This document shows positions 26,977-35,999 of a DNA stretch of 64,000 nt, one piece after another. The notes beneath the pieces were generated by a model. The model worked only from the letters and a program-made list of their open reading frames with translations. It was not told the DNA's origin and searched no databases. Origin of the DNA: CAIKMD01 sp035605975. GTDB taxonomy: Bacteria > Pseudomonadota > Alphaproteobacteria > ATCC43930 > CGMCC-115725. Numbering within the stretch: the stretch's first letter is position 1; each line of letters opens with the position of its first letter. The position numbers and the translations under genes were made by a program. The stretch spans positions 12,001 to 76,000 of the forward strand of contig DATNGG010000140.1 of the NCBI GenBank assembly GCA_035605975.1, given 5' to 3'.

Positions 26977-28215
26977 TCACCAATCCTCGCCCGAATGCCG
27001 CGCGGCCTCTTCGGGCGACAGGATCGTGTTCCAGGCATTCGTCTCGATGATGGCTTTCGCGGCGGCGCCACGGACGACGTTGATCGGGTCCTCGCCGCGC
27101 TTGAGGCGATCGAGCTGCTCGCGCAGCATTTTCCGCAGCGCGACGATGCCCATATCCGACATGCCGAGCGTCTCCAAGGCGTGAACAGCGATCGGCCGCT
27201 GGCTTTCCTGCGCTTCGAGATCGTCGGGCCGGCGCTGGCGCTCCTCATAGGGCCGGTCGATGGTCGCCGGCCTGATATCGAGCACCGTGTCGGTTCGCGG
27301 CCGCCAATCCTTCTTCGGCGCGCCGTTTTCCAACGGCCAGGCGATGATGCTGAACGCGGTGATGTGCTCGTTGTCGACCGGCACGCACCACGAGATTTCC
27401 GAGCAGCGATCCTTGCGCTTGCCCTCGGTTCCAGGCTCGTGCAGGTTCGGGACAAGGAAAATATTCGGCAGCACGCATTCGGCATGACGCAGGAACCGGT
27501 TCCCGTTCGGAAGATCGCGCAGGATATTGTAGCGCATGCCAAGCGGCGTCCGCTCGAACGCGATATGCGGCGCGCCCTGCATCATCGCGCCCTTGAACTG
27601 ATCGCCGCTATTCGATTGGTGAAGCACGAGAAGATGCCACGGATCGACGACATTCTCGTAATGCTGCAGCCAGTTGCAGTCTTTCACATAGCCGATCGAG
27701 TAGTCGCCCCAGATTTTCTTCCCGACCAGCACGACGTCCTGCGTCGGCGGCTTGAACACATCATAGAGCGGGAATTCCGGCTGCTTGTCGGGCGGCCCCA
27801 TATAGATGAAGACGAGCCCGCCGAACTCCAACACCGGATAGGCGGGATGCTCGACGGCCATCCGCTCGCAAAACCCCGCGGCTTCGCACGGCATGTCGAT
27901 GACCCGGCCCTCCGTGTCGTAGAGCCAGCCGTGATAGCAGCAGCGGAGGCCGTCGGCCTCGATCCGGCCGAATTCGAGAGAGCTGCCGCGGTGGGCGCAA
28001 TGGAGATCGAGACAGCCCACCTTGCCGCCGCCCGAGCGGAAGACCACCAAATCCTCGCCGAGGATGCGCACGCGCTGCGGCAGGTCTTTCAGCGCGTCCG
28101 CGACGGCGACCGGCTGCCAATAGCGGCGTAGCAGCTCGCCCATCGGCGATCCCGCCTCGACATGCGTCAACTCGATGGTCTCGCCCGGTGTCGTGCGGCC
28201 ATAAGCGGATTTCAT
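26977..28215 (-). CDS. Rieske non-heme iron oxygenase (3)
   Basis: This ring-hydroxylating or demethylating oxygenase subunit has 412 residues. Rieske ligands are C73-x-H75 and C92-x2-H95; the catalytic iron site is D191, H194 and H199 in NVVDPWHLLVLH. The C-terminal half lacks the QESMGP block of the other members and so belongs to a distinct branch. ATG at 28215 has a GAGGAGGT site. It is monocistronic with its own control region (28216-28355) containing the motif at 28290-28307. The last residues are separated from the YCII gene by a shared hairpin. Confidence 0.86.
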   Translation of the reverse strand: MKSAYGRTTPGETIELTHVEAGSPMGELLRRYWQPVAVADALKDLPQRVRILGEDLVVFRSGGGKVGCLDLHCAHRGSSLEFGRIEADGLRCCYHGWLYDTEGRVIDMPCEAAGFCERMAVEHPAYPVLEFGGLVFIYMGPPDKQPEFPLYDVFKPPTQDVVLVGKKIWGDYSIGYVKDCNWLQHYENVVDPWHLLVLHQSNSGDQFKGAMMQGAPHIAFERTPLGMRYNILRDLPNGNRFLRHAECVLPNIFLVPNLHEPGTEGKRKDRCSEISWCVPVDNEHITAFSIIAWPLENGAPKKDWRPRTDTVLDIRPATIDRPYEERQRRPDDLEAQESQRPIAVHALETLGMSDMGIVALRKMLREQLDRLKRGEDPINVVRGAAAKAIIETNAWNTILSPEEAARHSGEDW

Positions 28216-28289
28216 CGCTACCTCCTCGCTCTGCCAGCCGAGGCTAGCCGAGATCGCCGCGGCCGCAAAATCCGCACTGCGACTATCGC

Positions 28290-28307
28290 CATAACCAAAC
28301 GGTTAAT
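28290..28307. promoter_or_regulatory. Inverted repeat, candidate IclR operator 2
   Basis: CATAACCAAACGGTTAAT contains TAACC and GGTTA arms with a 4-bp spacer. It lies 75 bp upstream of the Rieske start at 28215 and agrees at 14 of 18 positions with the motif at 24153-24170 read on the minus strand. The shared spacing suggests one regulator for both genes. Confidence 0.5.
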
Positions 28308-28355
28308 CGCGCGGCGAATACGGGTCCGCGGCGGAGCGCGACGAGTAACCCCGGC

Positions 28356-29132
28356 TCAGCTCGCCTTGGCGGAGTTGACGATGAACGCCTCGCCGCGACG
28401 GAGAAAGTCGCCGACAAGGTTGGTGAACCGCTCCGGCTGATCGATCTCGAGGGCATGCGCCGCGTCATAAAGATAGACGAGGTGTGCGCGCGGAATCCGC
28501 TCTTTGAGGAGCCGTGCGCTCGCCACCGGAATGACGCCGTCCTTCGTGCCCTGGAGAATGAGCGTCAGCGCCTCGATCTCGCCGAGCCGCCCCAACAGCG
28601 CGGTATCGGTCGCGTGCTCGCCATGATAGTGGCTCAGCATCGCGCGATTTTGCGCGAGGATGGCCGGTGCGCGCGTCTCGGGCGGCAAATTCTCGGGATG
28701 CGCGAACATCGCGCGGCGGAGCTGCTCCGGATCGGTCGGCAGGCCGCCGGCGCCTTCCGTCCGGAATCCTGCCGGCGCGGCGAGGACGAGCTGCTCGATC
28801 TTCGTCGGATGCTGGACCGCCAGCCAAGTCGCGAGCCAGCCGCCGAAGGAATGGCCGATCACATCGCAAGGCTTCTTGACCACGCTGTCGATGAACTCCG
28901 CCGCCAGATCGGCAAGCCCCTCCATGCTGTGGAGCCCGGCAATGCGCTCGGTCCCATCGAATCCCGGCATCACCGGGATGAGAAGACGATAGGATTCGGC
29001 GAGGCGCTCCAGCGCCGGCGACAGCCGCACGCCGCCGGCGCTGTGAAGATAGAGCAGGGGCTCGCCCGTGCCCGCTTCGTGGAATTGCAGGGCGCCGCGC
29101 TTCAGCGCTGCTTCGGATTTGACGAATGCCAT
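28356..29132 (-). CDS. Alpha/beta hydrolase
   Basis: This 258-residue enzyme of the alpha/beta hydrolase fold probably cleaves an ester or a ring-fission product. The oxyanion region is LYLHSAGG, the nucleophile elbow is GHSFGG, the acid is in LQGTKDG, and the catalytic histidine is in DAAHALEI. ATG at 29132 follows GGGGACAGG; a GTG at 29150 overlaps the stop of the luciferase-like gene. It is the last gene of a minus-strand run with the luciferase-like enzyme and an importer, so it may act on the same compound. Confidence 0.83.
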   Translation of the reverse strand: MAFVKSEAALKRGALQFHEAGTGEPLLYLHSAGGVRLSPALERLAESYRLLIPVMPGFDGTERIAGLHSMEGLADLAAEFIDSVVKKPCDVIGHSFGGWLATWLAVQHPTKIEQLVLAAPAGFRTEGAGGLPTDPEQLRRAMFAHPENLPPETRAPAILAQNRAMLSHYHGEHATDTALLGRLGEIEALTLILQGTKDGVIPVASARLLKERIPRAHLVYLYDAAHALEIDQPERFTNLVGDFLRRGEAFIVNSAKAS

Positions 29133-29146
29133 CGGCCTGTCCCCGT

Positions 29147-30274
29147 TCACAGATTGCGCACGTGAGGAGCGACGCCTTCGCCCCAGAGCTTCATCGAACG
29201 CAGCACCGCCTCGTCCGGAATATTGCCGATCTTCATGTTGATGTTCATCACGCCGTGACCCAGCTCCTTCTTCATGCGCGTGAGTTGGTCGACCACCTGG
29301 TCGGGCGTGCCGCAGAGAACGATGCCCTTCTCGATGCGCTCCTCGATCGAGGTCTCCTTGAGGACCGCGCGGCGTGCGGCCGTGCGTTTGAGCGCCGCAT
29401 CGGTGTCGCGGTAGTAACGGGTCTTCTGCACGACGAGGCGCTGCGCGGTGCGGGGCCCACCGGCCAGCACGTCGTAGAAATATTTGAGCCCGTCGCCGAG
29501 CAGGGCTTTGGCCTCTTTCTCGGTGTCGGCGACGAAAGTGTGCGCGCCGATGAGGATATCCTCCGGCCCCGCCTCCCAGCCATTCGCGCGCGCCGTCTCC
29601 TTGTAGACCCGGATCGATTCCCGTGCGGAATCGTAGTCGGGCAGCATGACCACGCCCATGATCGCGCGGCGCTCGGCGGCAAAACGCGCCGATTCGGGAT
29701 TGGAGGCCGACATCAGCACGCGCGGATAGGGCTTCTGGTGCGGCCGCGGCCAGATCGAGACGGCGCGGTATTGATAGTATTTGCCTTCCCAGCCGAAGGG
29801 CTCGGGCTCGGTCCAGGCCTTGACGATTAGCTCGTAAGCTTCGGCGAGCCGCTCCCAGGATTCATCGGGCGACATGTTGTAGGCGACATATTCGTGCGGA
29901 ATGCCGCGCATGAAGCCGGCAACGAGGCGCCCGCCCGAGAGGACGTCGAGCATCGCGTATTCCTCGGCGACCCGGATCGGGTTGAGCAGCGGAACGAGAT
30001 TGCCGCACATCGCGACGCGCACGTTCTTCGTGCGGTTGATGAGGACCGAGCCGATGAGATTGCAGTTCGACATCAGTCCATAGGGGCTGAAATGGTGCTC
30101 GTTGCAGCCGACCCAATCGAAGCCGCATTCCTCGGCATAGATCATCGTGTTTATATAGGTCTTGTAGAGCTCCGTTCCCTGCTCGGGAACGAAGTTGCGG
30201 TTCGAGACCGGCCATTCCTGGTTCGGCTCGTTCGCCTGGCACCAGGGCATCAAATGAAAATAGTTGAATTTCAT
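29147..30274 (-). CDS. Luciferase-like (LLM class) flavin-dependent oxidoreductase (1)
   Basis: This FMN-dependent monooxygenase of 375 residues has a TIM-barrel fold. Typical segments are ECGFDWVGCNEHHFSPYG (luciferase-like His-Phe near the N terminus), MCGNLVPLLNPIRVAEEYAMLDVLSGGR and a C-terminal CGTPDQVVDQL. ATG at 30274 follows CGGAGGA. The reaction needs reduced FMN, but no flavin reductase is encoded in the window. The start of the hydrolase gene overlaps or adjoins its stop, and the binding-protein gene is 19 bp upstream. Confidence 0.83.
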   Translation of the reverse strand: MKFNYFHLMPWCQANEPNQEWPVSNRNFVPEQGTELYKTYINTMIYAEECGFDWVGCNEHHFSPYGLMSNCNLIGSVLINRTKNVRVAMCGNLVPLLNPIRVAEEYAMLDVLSGGRLVAGFMRGIPHEYVAYNMSPDESWERLAEAYELIVKAWTEPEPFGWEGKYYQYRAVSIWPRPHQKPYPRVLMSASNPESARFAAERRAIMGVVMLPDYDSARESIRVYKETARANGWEAGPEDILIGAHTFVADTEKEAKALLGDGLKYFYDVLAGGPRTAQRLVVQKTRYYRDTDAALKRTAARRAVLKETSIEERIEKGIVLCGTPDQVVDQLTRMKKELGHGVMNINMKIGNIPDEAVLRSMKLWGEGVAPHVRNL

Positions 30275-30293
30275 TCCATCCTCCGTGAGACGC

Positions 30294-31325
30294 CTAGTGC
30301 AAGCCCATGAGCCGGCTATAGACCGGGACGAGCTTCGGCAGGGTTTCGACCATATAATCGTGCGGCACGAGCACGACCTTCTTCTTCTCGGCGAGCTTTG
30401 CCAGATCCGTATCGGGCGTCGTGACGCGCGCGATCCCATCGACATCCCACAGCGTGCGCTGGCCCTGGGGTGAGCTCGCCCAATAGCCGAAGAGCTTGCC
30501 GGTCGCCGGATGCTTGGCGTCCTTCATCAGCCAGGCGGCCCAGGGCGTGAGCACGACCGGATCGATCGGTGCGTTTGCAACCGGCGCGCCGCGCCGCCGC
30601 GCCATGGTCGAATCGACCCCGAGCCCGATTGCGAACTCGCCCGACATCACGCGATTTTGGACATCGGGATAGGTCGGCAGGATGCGCGCCTGCTGCGGAC
30701 CCATCAGCTGCTTGACGAGGTTCTGCGCGGCGGCGTCGCCGATCGCATAGGCCATGAAGATGAAGACATTGGGCGCGCGCGGCATCGCGATGCGCCCTTT
30801 GAGCTTCGGATTGTCGACGATCGAGGGATAGCTCTTGGGCGCCTGGTCGGGCTTCAAGAGCTGCGTGTTGTAGATGACGCCGGCGAGGGTCCCGTCATGA
30901 AGGCGCAGCCCCTTGGTCCCTTCGCGGAACGCCGGATCGAGTCCGAAAGCGCTCACCCAATCGAAGGGCGCGATGAGATCGGCTTTTTCGAGCGTGCCGG
31001 CGATGGCCGAGGCGGTCCAAAAAATGTCGAGCCCGCTTTCGGCGCCCATCTTGGCGCCTTGCACCAGCTCGGCGGCTTTTTGCGGATGGAGGCTGCCGGT
31101 CATGTTGAGGGTGATCGGCACGCCATAGAACGCGCTGATGCTCTTGTTGAACGCGGCGATCTGCGCCGGATCGAGCGAGATGCCGAAAATATTCGCCGTC
31201 AGCCCCTCGGCCTTGGCCTGCGGCAACAGCGCCGCCACCGCCGGCGGCAAATCGGCCGCGCGCGCCCCGCCTCCCGCCACAGCGAGGACCAGCAAGGCCG
31301 CCGCAATCGCCCGCGCCCGTGACAT
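30294..31325 (-). CDS. ABC substrate-binding protein, iron/thiamine/polyamine-type (system B)
   Basis: This periplasmic binding protein of 343 residues has a signal peptide ending ARAA near residue 24. The mature part has the solute-binding type-1/FbpA-like pattern (IDPVVLTPWAAWLMKDAKHPATGKLFGYWASSPQGQ), usual for iron(III), thiamine or small-organic-anion receptors. ATG at 31325 has an AGGGAGGA site. It directly follows the fused permease and precedes the luciferase-like gene, so the ligand may be the substrate of that enzyme. Confidence 0.78.
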   Translation of the reverse strand: MSRARAIAAALLVLAVAGGGARAADLPPAVAALLPQAKAEGLTANIFGISLDPAQIAAFNKSISAFYGVPITLNMTGSLHPQKAAELVQGAKMGAESGLDIFWTASAIAGTLEKADLIAPFDWVSAFGLDPAFREGTKGLRLHDGTLAGVIYNTQLLKPDQAPKSYPSIVDNPKLKGRIAMPRAPNVFIFMAYAIGDAAAQNLVKQLMGPQQARILPTYPDVQNRVMSGEFAIGLGVDSTMARRRGAPVANAPIDPVVLTPWAAWLMKDAKHPATGKLFGYWASSPQGQRTLWDVDGIARVTTPDTDLAKLAEKKKVVLVPHDYMVETLPKLVPVYSRLMGLH

Positions 31326-31371
31326 GCATTCCTCCCTGAAACGCCCCATCGTTCCTCCTTATGCCTCTTCC

Positions 31372-33090
31372 TTATGCTTCTTCGCCGCGTGGCGGCGCGG
31401 AGGTGATGCCGCGCTCGCTGAAGCCGCCCAGCCATCGCGCGGCGAGGACCAGCGCCAGCAGCAGGACGATCATATAAAGACCCACCGCCGAGGCAGGCCC
31501 GACATTTCCGTTGGTCTGGAGATTGAAAATGAGGGTCGAGACGAGCGAAGCATGACCGGTATCGATCATCAGCGGCAAGGTCAATTCGCGCGCCGACAGC
31601 ATTCCCGCCATGATCGCCGCATAAAACAGCGCCGGCGTCACCATCGGCAGGAAGATGCGGCGGAAAGCCTTGCCGCGCGAGACGCCCGAGGCATAAGCCG
31701 CTTCATCGAGCTCGGGATTGATCTGGAACGCGGCCGCGTTCACCGTCCGCGTGCCGAAGGCGAGGAGGCGCGTCGCCATGGCGATGGCGATCAGCCAGAT
31801 CGATCCGTAGAGCGGAATCCAGCGATGCAGGGCGATGCCCATCATCTGAAACGCGACCGCCGCGACCATGCTCGGCACGGCCGGCGAGAGAAAGATCAGC
31901 GCATCGAGCCACTGGCCGAAGCGCGAGCGGCTGCGCGTCGCCACCCACGACACGGACGCACCCCAGAGGAGGGTCAAGAGGACGCTGATCGCCATGACCA
32001 AGAGCGTGTTGACGAGCGGTTTGCCCATATAGGTGAAGGCGAAGACGAAGCCGTTGAGCGTCAAATGCGCGAGAGCGGCCGTGGAAGGCGGCTCGAGGAA
32101 GGGGACGAGCGCCGTCCAAAGCAGAGTCGCGATCGGCAGGCCGAGCGCAATCAAAAGCCAGGTGCCGACGAAGCCATGCGCCGCCCAGCGCCATTTGCCG
32201 AGCTCCAGCAGGTCGACCTGACGCGCCTTGCCGCCAAGCACGGCAAAGCGCCGCGCGCGCTTCAGATAGTGGACGTAGCACGCGATCGCTGTGCCGGAGA
32301 GCGCGAACATCGCCATGCCGGCGGCGCCGGCAAAGCCGTAATCCGGCAAACCGACGACGGGATGCGTCGCATCGTAGATCCAGAGGCTCAACACTTCGAC
32401 ATGTCCCGGCATGCCGATGAGGCCGACGAAGTCGAAGACCTCGATTGCCACGACGAAAAAAAACAGCATCGCCGCGAGAAGCGCGGGGGCGAGGAGGGGG
32501 ATCACGATGCCGCGCAGCGTGCGCCAGCGTGTCACGCCGCTCACCCAGGCCGCCTCTTCGAGCGTGCCGTCCATGGTGAAGAACGCCGGTAGGATCAGGA
32601 ACACGCAGGCGGGCACCAGCACCACGCCTTGAAGAAAGCAGATCCAGCCGAGGCCATAGATATTGGCGAGCGGCGTCGCATCGATGCCGGTGCGTCCCAG
32701 CAGGGCGTTCACCATGCCGTTGTTGGGATTGAGGAGCCAGACATAGGCCATGGCGGTGATGAAGCCGGGTATGGCGAGCTTCGCCGTCAGGAGCGCGACG
32801 ATCATGCCCTTGCCGCGCATATCGGTGCGGGCGACGAGCCAGGCGATCGGCAGCGAGAAGAACAGCATCACCACGACGGTGCCGCCGCCCTGGATCAGGG
32901 TGCGGCACAGCATCGGCGGGAAATCGGGGTCGCCGAGGAGCCGCGCGAAATTGTGGAGGGTGACCCGGCCGATTTCCGATTCGACGCTGAGGCTGGCGAG
33001 AATATTGCCGAGCAGCGATACGAGCACGCTGGCGAGCGCGATGAGCGCCAAGCCGTAGATCAGGGAAAGACCGGAAAGCCTCAAGCGCAT
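31372..33090 (-). CDS. Fused ABC permease, iron/thiamine-type, no ATPase nearby (system B)
   Basis: This 572-residue inner-membrane protein has about twelve membrane segments and is a duplicated permease. Each half has an EAA-like loop, GTLEEAAWVSGVTRWRTLRGIV (first) and PELDEAAYASGVSRGKAFRRIFLPMV (second), as in FbpB/ThiP proteins. ATG at 33090 begins the first hydrophobic segment; a longer frame from 33222 adds a low-complexity N terminus. No ATPase gene accompanies the permease and binding protein, so the ATPase must be supplied from elsewhere. Confidence 0.83.
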   Translation of the reverse strand: MRLRLSGLSLIYGLALIALASVLVSLLGNILASLSVESEIGRVTLHNFARLLGDPDFPPMLCRTLIQGGGTVVVMLFFSLPIAWLVARTDMRGKGMIVALLTAKLAIPGFITAMAYVWLLNPNNGMVNALLGRTGIDATPLANIYGLGWICFLQGVVLVPACVFLILPAFFTMDGTLEEAAWVSGVTRWRTLRGIVIPLLAPALLAAMLFFFVVAIEVFDFVGLIGMPGHVEVLSLWIYDATHPVVGLPDYGFAGAAGMAMFALSGTAIACYVHYLKRARRFAVLGGKARQVDLLELGKWRWAAHGFVGTWLLIALGLPIATLLWTALVPFLEPPSTAALAHLTLNGFVFAFTYMGKPLVNTLLVMAISVLLTLLWGASVSWVATRSRSRFGQWLDALIFLSPAVPSMVAAVAFQMMGIALHRWIPLYGSIWLIAIAMATRLLAFGTRTVNAAAFQINPELDEAAYASGVSRGKAFRRIFLPMVTPALFYAAIMAGMLSARELTLPLMIDTGHASLVSTLIFNLQTNGNVGPASAVGLYMIVLLLALVLAARWLGGFSERGITSAPPRGEEA

Positions 33091-33263
33091 TCGGGCTTCC
33101 GCTCGCCCGGCGCCGGCACGATGCAGCGCCGTACCGGCACGTGGAGACGCTCGAATCCGCGAAGTTCCGGCACAGTTCCTCCCCCGGGCCTTAGCTTCGG
33201 TTATTTGCCGGCGATTTGGCAATGCCGGAATTCAGTTGCCGGCCGGAAGCGGAACGCAGCGCC

Positions 33264-34001
33264 TCAGCCCGCCGCAGTCTCGACAATGTGCACGCAGCCA
33301 GTGAAGAGAGCCGGCAGCTTGACCCGGTCGGGCAACAGCGCGTCGAGATCGCTGGCCTCGTGGCGAAGATGCAAGGCCCGCGCGACGAGGTCGATGTCGA
33401 TCCCCGGTGGCGCCGCCTTCGCCAAAAACGCGACGGCCGTATCGTTCGACGCCATCCTGCCTGTCATCCAGCTATAGAAGAAGCGCGCCGGATAGAGCAG
33501 CGTGCGCAGATAGGGCTTCTGATCGGCTGGGCCAAGACTCGTCACGGCGGCGAAGCGCTTCACCTGCTCGCCAAAACTCTCGAGCGGCTGTCCGCGAAGA
33601 TAGGCGCGCACCGCGTCGAGGCTCGGCCGATCGGGCCGGATACGCTCGCGCTCGATGAGCGGGACGCCGTGATCGAGATAGTCGATGCGGTCGAGCGGCG
33701 GCAAACGCCCGATGGAAAAGCCGCGGTCGCTCCAGAAAATCGAGAGCTTTGCGCCAAGCGGCGCCGAGCGCTGGAGCGCCGCCGCGCGCGCTCTCTCCAA
33801 TTGCTCGCGGGAAAGGCCCGTTTCGCTGACGATCGCGATGTCGATATCGCTGTAGCGGCGGCTGAAGCCGCCATGGGCAAGGCTGCCGATCCGGTAGACG
33901 CCGATGAGCGACGATCCAAGCTGCGCCTGCCAGAGCGCTGCCAGCTCCGTCGTGAACGCCTCCGCCTCGGCGCGGGACGAATCGTCGAGATTGTCGCTCA
34001 T
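33264..34001 (-). CDS. Nucleotidyltransferase-fold protein
   Basis: This 245-residue protein has the nucleotidyltransferase signature GSLAHGGFSRRYSDIDIAI with the paired aspartates of the catalytic metal site, followed by helical segments. The exact reaction (nucleotide transfer to a small molecule or to RNA) cannot be told. Its ATG at 34001 overlaps the stop of the first deacetylase gene by 4 bp, so it is translated with the deacetylases. A role in modifying the same compound is possible but not shown. Confidence 0.68.
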   Translation of the reverse strand: MSDNLDDSSRAEAEAFTTELAALWQAQLGSSLIGVYRIGSLAHGGFSRRYSDIDIAIVSETGLSREQLERARAAALQRSAPLGAKLSIFWSDRGFSIGRLPPLDRIDYLDHGVPLIERERIRPDRPSLDAVRAYLRGQPLESFGEQVKRFAAVTSLGPADQKPYLRTLLYPARFFYSWMTGRMASNDTAVAFLAKAAPPGIDIDLVARALHLRHEASDLDALLPDRVKLPALFTGCVHIVETAAG

Positions 34002-34930
34002 GGGGGTGCTTCGAATCCTGTCACGGTCCGCTGCGAGCGCCACCATTCGGCGATTTCGCCGGCGGTCGCGAACCACACGCCCTTTCTCGCCTTCACGCTG
34101 CCGAGGGCATCTTCCAGATGGCTGATGCGAAAGGGATGCCCGATCAGCCAGGGATGAAGGTTGAGAACCAGCACGCGGCCGGAATGTTCGCCGTCCTCCA
34201 GCAGGCGGTCAACGCTCTCGGTGAGACATTGGCACCAGCGCGCCATCGGAATCTTGCGGTGGAAATGGGAGAACACGTCATCGAGATCGATCGCCATCGG
34301 CAGCGACACGATCTCTCCCGCGGCGCTCGTCATCCAATAAGGCTGCTCGTCATTCGGCCAGTCGAGGACATAGCGCAGGCCGACCTCGGCGAGGAGCTCG
34401 ACCGTGCGTGGCGATTCGCCATATTCCGGGCCATGCCAGCCGGCGGGACGAACGCCGCAATGCGTCTCGATCGTTGCCAGCGTCGAACGAATATAATCGC
34501 GCTCCTCATCGGCGCTCATGCGCGAGGAGATGACGCGCGTGACGCTCTGGCCATGCGCGGCGATTTCCCAGGGGCGCGATCGGATCTGCTCGATCAGCGC
34601 CCGGCAGGCGGTCGCGGTTTGCGCATCGACCGCGACCGTCGCCGGCAGGTGAAAGCGGTCGAGCAGCTCGATCAAGCGGAAAATCCCGACGCGATTGCCA
34701 TAGGCGCGCGCCGTATAGGCGCGGAAATCCGGATAGGGACCGCGGCCGAAACCGCCCGGCACATTGGGCGGGATGAAAGCGCCCTCTGGCGGCCGCATCT
34801 CGTAATGCTCGGCGCCGATGACGATTGCGAAAGCAAGACGCGCCTCACCCGGCCAGCGCAGCGCCGGCCGCCCGATTATCGGCTCGCGCCTGTAGTAGCT
34901 GTGCTGGGTATCGGTGGTGCCGCCGCTCAT
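33998..34930 (-). CDS. Polysaccharide deacetylase/allantoinase-like (PuuE-type) protein (1)
   Basis: This 310-residue NodB-homology protein has segments typical of the PuuE branch: LAFAIVIGAEHYEMRPPEG, AYGNRVGIFRLIELLDRF, AAHGQSVTRVI and LNLHPWLIGHPFR. The fold supports metal-dependent hydrolysis of an N-acyl, amide or ureide C-N bond. ATG at 34930 overlaps the stop of the second deacetylase gene by 4 bp. The two deacetylases look like a diverged tandem pair. Confidence 0.75.
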   Translation of the reverse strand: MSGGTTDTQHSYYRREPIIGRPALRWPGEARLAFAIVIGAEHYEMRPPEGAFIPPNVPGGFGRGPYPDFRAYTARAYGNRVGIFRLIELLDRFHLPATVAVDAQTATACRALIEQIRSRPWEIAAHGQSVTRVISSRMSADEERDYIRSTLATIETHCGVRPAGWHGPEYGESPRTVELLAEVGLRYVLDWPNDEQPYWMTSAAGEIVSLPMAIDLDDVFSHFHRKIPMARWCQCLTESVDRLLEDGEHSGRVLVLNLHPWLIGHPFRISHLEDALGSVKARKGVWFATAGEIAEWWRSQRTVTGFEAPP

Positions 34931-35895
34931 CGCCTTGCTTGCTCCAGCTCGAGGAGGCGGCGCAATTCCGCGTCGTGATAATTCGTCATGTAGTAGTCGG
35001 CGATCTCCGCGCCGGTCGCGAGCCAGACATCGGTGAAGGAGGTCACATAGGCGAGAAAGCGCTCGAGATAGCCGATCCGCTGCGGCTGCCCGATCAGCGG
35101 CGGATGGAGCGAAAGGCACATCACGCGTCCGCTCTCGGCGCCTTCGCGGTAAAGACGATCGAATTGCCGCCGTGCATCATCGAAGAAGACATCCGCTTCC
35201 GCCGCGGCGATGACGCTGACGTCGTTCATCTCGACGGTGTAAGGCATGGCGATGAGCTTGCCGGCGCGGACGCGCAACGGCACGGGCTGGTCGTCCATGA
35301 ACCAATCGCTGTGATAGAGAAACCCTGCCTCGGCGAGAAGATCGGGCGTGTTCTCGGTGCCGACTTGCGGGCCTGGTCCGCCCATTCCCTTCATGCGCAG
35401 ACCAGTGAGAGCTTCGACTCGCTCGATCATGTCGCGGTAATAGGCGCGCTCCTCGTCTTCCCCACAGCCATAGAAGAAGCGCGTATTCGACAAGCCGTGG
35501 CCGAGAATGTCCCAGCGGCGCTCGACGATCGCCCGGGTGATGTCGGGATAGAGCTCGAGCGCAGCGACATTGACGACGGCCGTCGTCGGCACGCGATGTG
35601 TGTCGATCGCCTGAAGCACGCGCCAAAATCCGACGCGGTTGCCGAATTCCTGCCGGCAATAGCCCAACACGTCGGGTGGCGGCGTGCGCGCCCAAGGATC
35701 GAGCCAGGGATCGTGCGGCGGTAGGAACTCATAGTCGAGCACGCCGACGCAAAGCCAAAACGCGAGCCGCGCCTTGTTCGGCCAGCGGATCGGCGGCCGG
35801 CCGAGAATTGGATCATAGATCGCCCAGGGCTGATCCGAGTCCGTGCGCGTCCTGCGTATCGGCGGCGGATTCGGTCGATAGGAGTATTGCAGCAC
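34927..35895 (-). CDS. Polysaccharide deacetylase/allantoinase-like (PuuE-type) protein (2)
   Basis: This second NodB-homology protein has 322 residues, with LAFWLCVGVLDYEFLPPHD, EFGNRVGFWRVLQAID, GHGLSNTRFF and LSLHPPLIGQPQRIGYLERFLAYV. It shares a block order with the downstream protein but little identity. GTG at 35895 follows GGGAGGACGGC. It heads an operon with the first deacetylase and the nucleotidyltransferase. It is divergent from Rieske gene 4, so the region between may control both. Confidence 0.75.
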   Translation of the reverse strand: MLQYSYRPNPPPIRRTRTDSDQPWAIYDPILGRPPIRWPNKARLAFWLCVGVLDYEFLPPHDPWLDPWARTPPPDVLGYCRQEFGNRVGFWRVLQAIDTHRVPTTAVVNVAALELYPDITRAIVERRWDILGHGLSNTRFFYGCGEDEERAYYRDMIERVEALTGLRMKGMGGPGPQVGTENTPDLLAEAGFLYHSDWFMDDQPVPLRVRAGKLIAMPYTVEMNDVSVIAAAEADVFFDDARRQFDRLYREGAESGRVMCLSLHPPLIGQPQRIGYLERFLAYVTSFTDVWLATGAEIADYYMTNYHDAELRRLLELEQARR

Positions 35896-35931
35896 GCCGT
35901 CCTCCCTGGCCCGAGGTCAAAAATACTTGCA

Positions 35932-35952
35932 TTTACCAACAATCGTGGTCAA
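35932..35952. promoter_or_regulatory. Imperfect inverted repeat in divergent spacer
   Basis: TTTACCA (35932-35938) and TGGTCAA (35946-35952) are inverted arms with one mismatch and a 7-bp spacer. It is central in the 104-bp spacer between the deacetylase operon and Rieske gene 4, a good place for an operator. The regulator is unknown. Confidence 0.4.
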
Positions 35953-35999
35953 GCTGAAAGCGATTTTCTCATGCCGCAGCGCCAATCGCGAGGAGAAGC

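Noticed and set aside
33206..33242. Three TGCCGG copies upstream of the fused permease
   Set aside because: The spacing is irregular and the hexamer is common in this G+C-rich sequence; no operator can be argued.
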